Positions 43,451 through 49,228 of a stretch of 49,228 nt of DNA are shown piece by piece. The notes below the pieces were generated by a model, which ran no database searches, had not been told where the DNA came from, and saw only the letters and a list, made by a program, of their open reading frames with translations. Each line of letters starts with the position of its first letter. Position 1 is the first letter of the stretch. This DNA is from Verrucomicrobiota bacterium (GTDB lineage: Bacteria; Verrucomicrobiota; Kiritimatiellia; CAJWTS01), in contig JAQBYD010000026.1 in the NCBI GenBank assembly GCA_027623315.1, positions 1 through 49,228 on the forward strand, read 5' to 3'. The position numbers and the translations under genes are program-made.

Positions 43451-44460
43451 AGCTCCACCGCGCGCTCGGATGGCTCTACGCCGGCCTCTCGCTGGTCGCC
43501 TTGTCCGTGGGTATCGCCGACGCTCAGGAACTGGTGCTGCGCCACGTCGATGTGGCGATCATGGGCACCGACTTGAAGATTTCCGTGCTGGGCGACGATC
43601 CGGAACTCTTGGATCGCGCCATGGCCGCGGCCATCACGGAGATGCGGCGGGTTGAAGACCTGATGACCGACTGGCGCGCCTCGCCGCTGGAAGACTTGAA
43701 TAAAAGCGCCGGAACGGGGCCCGCAAAGGTTCCGGCTGAGCTGGCGCAGATCATTGGCCGGGCGATCGAACTGCACAAGCTGACCGACGGGGCTTTCGAC
43801 ATCTCGTTCGCCTCCGCCGGACGTCTCTGGGACTTCAAGCGAGATCATCCGCGGCTGCCAACGGATGCGGAGATCAAGGAAGCGTTGGCCTTTGTGGACG
43901 CTTCACGTATCAAGATCGACGCGGTGGCGGGTGAAATAGAACTCCCGGCACAGATGCGCATTGGCTTGGGCGGCATTGCCAAGGGGTATGGCGTCGATCG
44001 GGCGATGTCTGTTTTAATGGCGCAAGGCGTTGAGCACGCGATGGTCAATGCCGGCGGTGACCTGAAAGTTCTCGGGCGGAAGTTTGATCAGCCCTGGGAG
44101 ATCGCGATCAAGCATCCCCGTGATCGTGAGCGCGTTCTTGCGCTGCTCAAGTTGTCCAACAGCTGCCTCGTTACCTCGGGCGATTACGAACGTTTCTTTG
44201 AGAAGGACGGCAAGCGCTACCATCACATACTCGACCCGCGTACGGGCTATCCTGCAACCGGCTGCATATCGGTCAGTGTGGTGGGCCCGAACGCGGAATT
44301 GGCCGACGCGCTTGCCACCGCGGTCTGCGTCCTGCCGCCCGATCGGGGGCTGGCGCTGATCGAGAAGCTGCCGCGCATCGAAGCGCTGCTCGTGACGATG
44401 AGCGGCGAGGTGCTGGTCTCGAGCGGCCTGAAGGACGTCGTCGCTGAGTCCGAGCCGTGA
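43435..44460 (+). CDS. apbE: ApbE-type FAD:protein FMN transferase
   Basis: 341 residues, starting at TTG 43435, which overlaps the thioredoxin end. A signal peptide lies about 8-30 (ALGWLYAGLSLVALSVGIADA). The enzyme attaches FMN from FAD to Ser/Thr of exported proteins. Motifs: EDLMTDWRASPLEDLN, DGAFDISF, RIGLGGIAKGYGVDRA, MVNAGGDLKVLG, SCLVTSGDYERFF, and HHILDPRTGYPA with the metal-binding residues. The flavinylation target is not obvious within the cassette: I see no D-x-x-[ST]-[GA]-[AT]-[ST] site in DUF4266 or DUF3570. Confidence 0.93.
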   Translation: MDEILKLHRALGWLYAGLSLVALSVGIADAQELVLRHVDVAIMGTDLKISVLGDDPELLDRAMAAAITEMRRVEDLMTDWRASPLEDLNKSAGTGPAKVPAELAQIIGRAIELHKLTDGAFDISFASAGRLWDFKRDHPRLPTDAEIKEALAFVDASRIKIDAVAGEIELPAQMRIGLGGIAKGYGVDRAMSVLMAQGVEHAMVNAGGDLKVLGRKFDQPWEIAIKHPRDRERVLALLKLSNSCLVTSGDYERFFEKDGKRYHHILDPRTGYPATGCISVSVVGPNAELADALATAVCVLPPDRGLALIEKLPRIEALLVTMSGEVLVSSGLKDVVAESEP

Positions 44461-44507
44461 CAGACCCGGAGGACACTAAGTTAATCCGCCCGGCGGTCGA
44501 GGATCGC

Positions 44508-44580
44508 CCGCCCTCCAAAGCGGGAAAGAGACGATTTCTGGAGGGCGGATGTCCCCAGCCGCCGTTTCCGCGCGTCTTTC
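44508..44580. repeat. Interspersed palindromic repeat (GGAGGGCGGATGTCCCC family)
   Basis: CCGCCCTCCA at 44508-44517 is inverted at 44539-44548, and GAAAGAGACG is nearly inverted by CGCGTCTTTC. The core GGAGGGCGGATGTCCCCAGC is shared with both copies of the element at 48979-49165. It lies between the convergent ends of apbE and the aldo/keto reductase gene. Confidence 0.75.
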
Positions 44581-44587
44581 GACCGGT

Positions 44588-45544
44588 TCAACGCCAGAAG
44601 GGCGAGCCCTGCGGTTCCTGGCAGGGGTGGAAGGGCACCATGGCGTAGATTTCGTCGAGGCGCGCCAGTACATCGGCCGATAGGGGGCCTTTTTCGACGG
44701 CGGCCACGTTTTGCTCCACTTCCTGCTGATTCTTCGGCCCCATCAAGGTTGTCGACACTGCCGGGTTGGATAGCACGAAGCGAAGGCCCAGCTCGGGCAA
44801 CGAGATGTCCAGTTCGTCACACAGGTCATAGAGAGCGCGGAACTGCTCGCGGCGCGGCTTGGATAGGGCGCGCGGGTTGTCCAGCATATCGTCGTGACGA
44901 CATGCCAGTGCGCCCTGTTGCAGCGGCGAGCCTATGACGACGCCCATATGCTCCTGCGCGGCCGCCGGCAAGATCTCTTGCTCCGCCTCACGCCAGAGCA
45001 GGCTGTAGTTGAACGCGGTGAGGACGACATCAAAATGTCCGCTGCGCACGACATGCGCGAGCTGGTAAGCGGTAACGCCACCCAGTCCGGTATGCTTGAT
45101 GATGCCCTCGGCCTTCAGCTCGGCGAGAACCTCGGTGACGGGACCTGTGTAGTGGTCCTCGTCGGCCCACCAGTCATAGATCCGCTTGTTGTCGGGCTCG
45201 TGGACCATGAGGATGTCGATGTGGTCCCTCCCGAGGTTCTCCAGGCTTTGTTCGACGGAGCCGCGTATCATCGCCTTATCGCGCGGGTCGAAGGGCTTGG
45301 GGCGTCCGCCGAGCTTGGTCGAGATGATCACCGGCGCGGTAACATCCCGCAGGCATTGACCGAAGACCACTTCGCTGTCGCCATAGGTGGGGGCGGTGTC
45401 GAAGTAGTTCACGCCCAGTTCGACCGCGCGGTGAACGGCGTCACGGGCGTCGTCGAGTGCCGTAATATTCGACATCACAAAAACGCCCCCGAAGGAGAGT
45501 TCGCTGACTTCAAGTCCTGTGCGGCCCAGGGTTCGATTCTTCAC
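44588..45544 (-). CDS. Aldo/keto reductase (L-fucose/D-threo-aldose dehydrogenase type)
   Basis: 318 residues from GTG 45544; AGGAGG is placed five to six bases upstream, and the GTG overlaps the stop of the mini-SDR remnant (GTGA). The catalytic tetrad is present: Asp49, Tyr54 (FDTAPTYG), Lys77 (STKLGG) and His115 (ILMVHEPD). C-terminal blocks (IGSPLQQGALA and NPAVSTTLMGPKNQQEVEQNVAAVE) match the aldose dehydrogenase branch. It should oxidise L-fucose, D-arabinose or a related sugar with NAD(P)+. Confidence 0.92.
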   Translation of the reverse strand: MKNRTLGRTGLEVSELSFGGVFVMSNITALDDARDAVHRAVELGVNYFDTAPTYGDSEVVFGQCLRDVTAPVIISTKLGGRPKPFDPRDKAMIRGSVEQSLENLGRDHIDILMVHEPDNKRIYDWWADEDHYTGPVTEVLAELKAEGIIKHTGLGGVTAYQLAHVVRSGHFDVVLTAFNYSLLWREAEQEILPAAAQEHMGVVIGSPLQQGALACRHDDMLDNPRALSKPRREQFRALYDLCDELDISLPELGLRFVLSNPAVSTTLMGPKNQQEVEQNVAAVEKGPLSADVLARLDEIYAMVPFHPCQEPQGSPFWR

Positions 45545-45693
45545 GGTGCACCTCCTACAAAAACGTTATTCGTCCCCGTCGGCGACAAGGCGCAGACCCG
45601 GATTCGCTTCTCTTTCAGCGCGCGATTCATACAGCGGCTGAACTGTAGCACGGCGGCTTTGCTTGCGCCGGTGACAATGGCTCTCGTGTTCAT
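45541..45693 (-). pseudogene. Miniature SDR left by an in-frame deletion
   Basis: A complete 50-codon frame from ATG 45693. It begins as an SDR cofactor site (RAIVTGAS) and continues without a break in the post-active-site helix (SKAAVLQFSR), then IRVCALSP. In a normal SDR about 140 residues lie between these two parts. The junction falls on GCAAGC, which could encode Ala-Ser in both segments, so it looks like a deletion between short repeats. It overlaps the aldo/keto reductase start. No SDR activity is possible; it could now serve as a leader frame (inference). Confidence 0.65.
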
Positions 45694-45827
45694 GTGTACT
45701 GTCGCAAGTCCGTATCCTGTTCTACAAGTCCCAAATGCGCTGATTCGTTCGTTTCGCGGAGGCCCGCACGATTCCTGAATGCCGTCCCGGCAACAAGTAC
45801 TCTTCTCGCTTGGGGACGGCGGAACGC

Positions 45828-45977
45828 ATGACTGGATCTGACATAGGAAACACGGTTCGCATCGGCCTCGTTGGGGCCGGCGATTTCCCGTCGCTCTCGA
45901 ATCGTATCTACTTGAATACGATGGCCGACATCGAGACGTTCCTGGCCACACTGAAGGAGGCGCTGGATCATGTTTGA
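45828..45977 (+). pseudogene. 49-codon chimera of two gene fragments
   Basis: An open frame from ATG 45828. Residues about 9-20 (TVRIGLVGAGDF) look like the start of a Gfo/Idh/MocA dehydrogenase. Residues about 24-48 (NRIYLNTMADIETFLATLKEAL) look like the C-terminal end of a class V aminotransferase. The fragments join in frame. Eight bases before its stop the amidohydrolase relic's ATG begins. Assignments of such short pieces are tentative. Confidence 0.4.
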
Positions 45978-46503
45978 GCCCGGTGTGGAGATCGAGGAAG
46001 CCCTCTGCTTCAATTCGCTCGCCGCTGAATGTGGTGTCCGATCGGCGCTGGTCGTTGGCTACGAGGCTGAGGATTGGTGCCGAAGCAACAATCGTTATCT
46101 CGCCTCAATTCGAAGCAACCACGATTGGATAAATCCCGTTGCGTTCGTGCACAACGATCGCGGATTTGATCTCGAGCAGCTCGACGCATGGCGGCGTGAG
46201 GGGTTTGTGGGGCTCAGCCTCTACCCGTTTACGGCCGAGGATTGCCAGGTTCTTGTGCGTACGCCGGAGGAGTGTTGGCAGTGGCTGGTTGCTCAGCGTG
46301 AACTCACGGGGCGAGGGATGGAACGCGTGGGTGCCCGTGCTCGAGCGGCACCCCGAGCTTCGGCTGATCGTGTCGCATCTTGGCCTGCCGCCGGCATGCG
46401 CCGAACCGCCGGACGCGGTCACCGCGCGTGCGAAACCGACGCCGACCGTGCGCGCATTCGTGGCGAGAATCTGCTGGCGCTTCTGGCGGATGTCACGGAC
46501 TAG
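45970..46503 (+). pseudogene. Amidohydrolase (TIM-barrel) relic
   Basis: From ATG 45970 the frame matches an amidohydrolase_2-like protein past its missing N-terminal HxH (CGVRSALVVGYEAEDWCRSNNRYLASI, then VNPVAFVHNDRGFD-like). Near 46290 the pattern moves to another frame (NSRGEGWNAWVPVLERHPEL, then IVSHLGLPPA), and near 46440 it returns to the first frame for an ending like RARIRGENLLALLADVTD. So at least two frameshifts and one internal deletion have hit it. It lies in a cluster with two other remnants, just before a palindromic repeat element. Confidence 0.65.
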
Positions 46504-46534
46504 AATCTGTCTGGTTTCGGCCGCTTGGCCGTTT

Positions 46535-46678
46535 CCGGCTCGCGGGGACGCTCGCCCTCCAGTACAAGCGGGTGCATCGAGGCGTCAACTGGAGTTTCCG
46601 GCTCGCGGGGACGCCTGTCCTCCGGTACAAGTGGGTACATTGAGGCTTCAACTGGAGGGCGAGCGTCCCCGCGAGCCG
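46535..46678. repeat. 144-bp element: 27-bp exact inverted repeat with internal direct repeats
   Basis: The 27 bases at 46536-46562 (core GCTCGCGGGGACGCTCGC) return exactly inverted at 46652-46678. Between and including them are two direct copies of a 63-bp unit (46532-46594 and 46595-46657) with about eight differences. The arrangement suggests a unit that duplicated next to an opposite-facing copy of its end. No protein gene in it. Confidence 0.85.
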
Positions 46679-46724
46679 ATGTCGAGGCGCCTTCGAATGC
46701 CCTGCTGCAGAAAGGCACCCCCAC

Positions 46725-47321
46725 ATGAGTCAAAACTTCACCAACTACGCGTTCACCGGCAGCGTCAAACAGGCGCAGGAGAAGTATGGATCGCGCGCGA
46801 CCTATGCCCGCATGGAACAGTCGGGCGACAAGTACATCCTGGGCGCGCACGAGGCGGACTTCATCGGATCGAGAGACGGTTTCTACCTGGCCACCGTCGG
46901 TGAGAACGGTTGGCCCTACGTCCAGTTCAGGGGCGGACCCATCGGGTTCCTGAAGGTCTTGGATGGTACGACGCTGGGCATGGTGGATTTCCGGGGCAAC
47001 CGCCAGTACATCAGCGTTGGCAATATCAATGCCACGAAGAAGGCATCGCTGTTCCTGATCGATTATCCCTCGCAGCGGCGCCTCAAGATCTGGGCGGAGT
47101 CGCGCGTCCTGGAACCGCAGGCCGACCGTGAATTGTTGAGCCTGCTCAGCCTGCCCGACTACGATGCAGTCGTGGAACGCATGATTGTCTTCGACGTCGT
47201 CGCCTACGACTGGAACTGCCCGCAGCATATCACTCCGCGATTCACCGCGGAGGAGATCAAGCAGGGGATCAAGACGCTGGATCCGGACATCATCCGGTCG
47301 TGCTGTCCGGATGAAAAATAG
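46725..47321 (+). CDS. Pyridoxamine 5'-phosphate oxidase-fold flavoprotein
   Basis: 198 residues. The segment DFIGSRDGFYLATVGENGWPYVQFRGGPIGFLKVLDGTTLGMVDFRGNRQY is the split beta-barrel FMN-binding core of the PPOX family; the C-terminal part (LKIWAESRVLEPQ... ITPRFTAEEIKQGI) is that of the shorter pyridoxamine oxidase-like proteins of unclear substrate. It should bind FMN or a related flavin or haem as a dimer. It begins soon after the repeat element, and a FAD-dependent oxidoreductase gene follows 33 bases behind. Confidence 0.85.
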   Translation: MSQNFTNYAFTGSVKQAQEKYGSRATYARMEQSGDKYILGAHEADFIGSRDGFYLATVGENGWPYVQFRGGPIGFLKVLDGTTLGMVDFRGNRQYISVGNINATKKASLFLIDYPSQRRLKIWAESRVLEPQADRELLSLLSLPDYDAVVERMIVFDVVAYDWNCPQHITPRFTAEEIKQGIKTLDPDIIRSCCPDEK

Positions 47322-47354
47322 AGAGGCGATGGAGTTTCCGGGAGGATATTGAAC

Positions 47355-48965
47355 ATGAATGAAAGCAACTCGGATCAAGGACGACCGCGCCCTGCGGCCC
47401 TGCGATATTTCGATCCGCAATGGATAAGCCCGAGCAGCGAGACGGTCACGTGTGACGTATGCGTCTACGGGGGCACCGCCGCGGGTGTTGTTGCCGCCGT
47501 GACGGCCCTCCAGCGCGGGCATTCGGTCACACTCCTGCACCCCGGTCAGTTCCTTGGAGGCATGACAACAGGAGGCCTGGGATGGACGGACTTCGGTCAC
47601 AAGGAAGCGATCGGCGGGCTTTCCCGTCGCTTCTACGCGGACCTCGGAGCCCACTACGGGAAAGAGGAGGAGTGGCAGTTTGAGCCGCACGTCGCGCAGG
47701 CCGTGACGGACGCCTGGTTACAGGCTCACGATGTTCGCGTTCTACGAGGCCAGTACCTCGAAGGTGTGGAGCTTGACGCGAGTGTTCGGAAGATTCGCCG
47801 GATCGGTCTCTTCGGCGGCCTGAAGGTTGAAGCGAAGCAGTTCGTCGATGCTACGTACGAAGGGGATCTCATGGCGGCCGCAGGGGTCAGCTTCACGGTG
47901 GGCCGGGAGAGCAACGCAACCTACGGCGAAACCGTCAATGGCATCCAGGTCCGATCCCTGCACCAGTTCAACCCGCCCGTCGATCCTTACGTGATTCCGG
48001 GAGTCGCCAACAGTGGTCTGCTGCCGCAGGTGGAGAACGTCGACCAGCGTGCCCATGCAGGCAAAGGAGATAAGCGCATTCAGGCTTACTGCTTCCGCAT
48101 GTGCATGACGGATGATCCGGCCCTGAAGATCGACTGGGAGAAACCCGGGGGCTACGACCCGCTGGAGTACGAGTTGGCAAGACGCTGGTTCAACAGCGAT
48201 AAGGATGAGTACAATGATCAGATGGCAGGCCAACGACTCGTTCCGGCGAAATTCGATATTTTTCCGAACCGAACGCCGGGCGCATACAGGAAGACAGACA
48301 CGAACAATCATGGCCCCGTCTCCAGTGACTACATCGGGATGAATTGGCGCTGGCCGGAAGCGGACTACGAGACCCGGGAGCAGATCTTTCAACAGCATGT
48401 CACCTACCAGAAAGGGTTCTACTGGTGCATGGCAAACGACCCCGCGATCCCACGACGTTACCGCGACGCGTATGCAGCCTGGGGGCTTCCTTGTGACGAG
48501 TACATCGAGACCGGCCATTGGCCGCACCAGCTCTATGTGCGGGAAGCGCGGCGCATGGTTTCAGATCATGTGATCACGGAGCAGGTCTGCGTTGGTGAGC
48601 GGTCGGTTGAGGATCCCGTCGGCCTGGGCAGCTACGCCATGGACTCACACAACTGCACCCGCTTCGTGATGGATGGCGGTGTCATGAACGACGGGGACGT
48701 GCAGACCCCGCTGCCGGCGCCGTATCCGGTCAGTTACCGTTCGATCGTCCCGAAGCGCGGGGAGTGCGAGAATCTGTGGGTTCCCGTATGCCTTTCCGCG
48801 TCTCACATCGCCTATGGCTCCGTGCGCATGGAGCCGGTCTTCATGGCGCTGGCCGAGTCCGCGGTGGTGGCTGCAACGATGGCCATCGAGAACGGATGCA
48901 GCGCCCAGGATCTACCTTACGAGGAGCTGCGGGGTGAGCTGGAGAGCAGGGGACAAGCGATCTGA
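47355..48965 (+). CDS. FAD-dependent oxidoreductase (GGTxAG type)
   Basis: 536 residues from ATG 47355, with GGAGGA eight bases upstream (a TTG two codons earlier is less likely). The dinucleotide site is CDVCVYGGTAAGVVAAVTAL, and a second glycine block is LHPGQFLGGMTTGGLGWTDFG. The C-terminus (VPVCLSASHIAYGSVRMEPVFMALAESAVVAATMA) is typical of this family of FAD oxidoreductases, common in PVC and Bacteroidetes genomes. Substrate unknown; carbohydrate or sulfated sugar oxidation is often suggested for relatives. It follows the PPOX gene, with which it may form an operon. Confidence 0.88.
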   Translation: MNESNSDQGRPRPAALRYFDPQWISPSSETVTCDVCVYGGTAAGVVAAVTALQRGHSVTLLHPGQFLGGMTTGGLGWTDFGHKEAIGGLSRRFYADLGAHYGKEEEWQFEPHVAQAVTDAWLQAHDVRVLRGQYLEGVELDASVRKIRRIGLFGGLKVEAKQFVDATYEGDLMAAAGVSFTVGRESNATYGETVNGIQVRSLHQFNPPVDPYVIPGVANSGLLPQVENVDQRAHAGKGDKRIQAYCFRMCMTDDPALKIDWEKPGGYDPLEYELARRWFNSDKDEYNDQMAGQRLVPAKFDIFPNRTPGAYRKTDTNNHGPVSSDYIGMNWRWPEADYETREQIFQQHVTYQKGFYWCMANDPAIPRRYRDAYAAWGLPCDEYIETGHWPHQLYVREARRMVSDHVITEQVCVGERSVEDPVGLGSYAMDSHNCTRFVMDGGVMNDGDVQTPLPAPYPVSYRSIVPKRGECENLWVPVCLSASHIAYGSVRMEPVFMALAESAVVAATMAIENGCSAQDLPYEELRGELESRGQAI

Positions 48966-48978
48966 GAACGTAAGGCCT

Positions 48979-49165
48979 GGAGGCTGTTGAAAAACCCGAG
49001 GAGACGGCGGTCGAGACGCCCGCCCGCCACTGAACGGCGGGAAACGCGCGTAGACTGGAGGGCGGATGTCCCCAGCCGCCGCGAACTGAACGGCGGGAAA
49101 CGCGCGTGGACTGGAGGGCGGATGTCCCCAGCCGCCGCGAACGTCGCGGTTCTTCAACGGTCTCC
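48979..49165. repeat. MITE-like element with terminal inverted repeats and 56-bp tandem repeats
   Basis: Imperfect 18-bp inverted ends (48979-48996 and 49148-49165, 15 of 18 paired; the three differences are transitions) enclose two nearly identical copies of a 56-bp unit at 49029-49084 and 49085-49140 (one difference, CGTAGA/CGTGGA). The unit core GGAGGGCGGATGTCCCCAGC occurs again near 44541. No coding potential. It follows the FAD oxidoreductase gene, where the ends could also fold into a stem that ends transcription. Confidence 0.8.
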
Positions 49166-49228
49166 TATTATTTTTGCTGCGCAAAACGGGTGAGGGGTGA
49201 ATTTGGCTGTGTGAGGAGCCGAGGATGT

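Noticed and set aside
46500-47690. Open frame of about 396 codons on the minus strand
   Set aside because: Antisense to the PPOX gene and running through a repeat element, with repeated strings such as GERPREP that arise from the palindromes.
48979-49165. CRISPR array
   Set aside because: Only two tandem units with no unique spacers, and no cas gene in the window.

Overview
The window looks like chromosomal DNA of a GC-rich, free-living Gram-negative bacterium. It carries outer-membrane barrels, lipoproteins, a TAT substrate and periplasmic multihaem cytochromes. Several features point, by recollection rather than by search, to the PVC/Hydrogenedentes neighbourhood (Kiritimatiellota, Lentisphaerota, Verrucomicrobiota or similar, possibly a metagenome-assembled genome): a SMUG1-type glycosylase, PhyH dioxygenases, a GH127 arabinofuranosidase, a GGTxAG-type FAD oxidoreductase, and interspersed palindromic repeats with cores such as GGAGGGCGGATGTCCCC and GCTCGCGGGGACGCTCGC. 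No phage, transposase or CRISPR was seen.

Layout. 1-14.7 kb: mostly single housekeeping genes (SMUG1 glycosylase, DUF4136 lipoprotein, retropepsin-like protease, DUF3820, a metallopeptidase/ATP-grasp pair, MATE pump, PIG-L deacetylase, phosphoesterase, CvfC-like protein). A striking desaturase-Rieske-NqrF-type reductase fusion follows, then a nucleotidyltransferase with a small coupled partner. 14.7-17.0 kb: a minus-strand set of two SDR dehydrogenases and an SGNH hydrolase. 17.1-29 kb: a respiratory island with a PAS histidine kinase, an NtrC-type sigma54 activator, a good -24/-12 motif, and an operon of tetrahaem cytochrome, TAT-lipoprotein ferredoxin, NrfD quinol protein and a NapC-like 15-haem cytochrome. 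Behind it lie a truncated ccsA/hemX joined to the 3' part of hemA, an intact hemC, and a frameshifted outer-membrane barrel gene. 29-34.4 kb: GH127 and a 1059-residue secreted protein of unknown function. 34.5-41.3 kb: tRNA-Met/Ile(CAT), SGNH-like protein, RecD2, a mechanosensitive channel, tRNA-Lys(CTT), PhyH. 41.6-44.5 kb: a tight DUF4266-DUF3570-TlpA-ApbE cassette. 44.5-49.2 kb: aldo/keto reductase, a cluster of gene remnants, palindromic repeat elements, a PPOX-fold protein and an FAD oxidoreductase.

How it fits together. The 20.4-25.1 kb operon reads as a membrane quinol/periplasm electron conduit without a catalytic molybdoenzyme subunit. The sigma54 motif just upstream, and the NtrB/NtrC-like pair beside it, suggest signal-controlled expression. 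CcsA (system II cytochrome c maturation) and haem synthesis genes would support it, yet ccsA and hemA are broken here by one deletion.

A second theme is decay by deletion: a PhyH relic, the ccsA/hemA junction, a 50-codon miniature SDR, a 49-codon chimera, an amidohydrolase relic and a 20-bp duplication that breaks the barrel gene. All family assignments come from reading motifs in the translations; no database search was possible.
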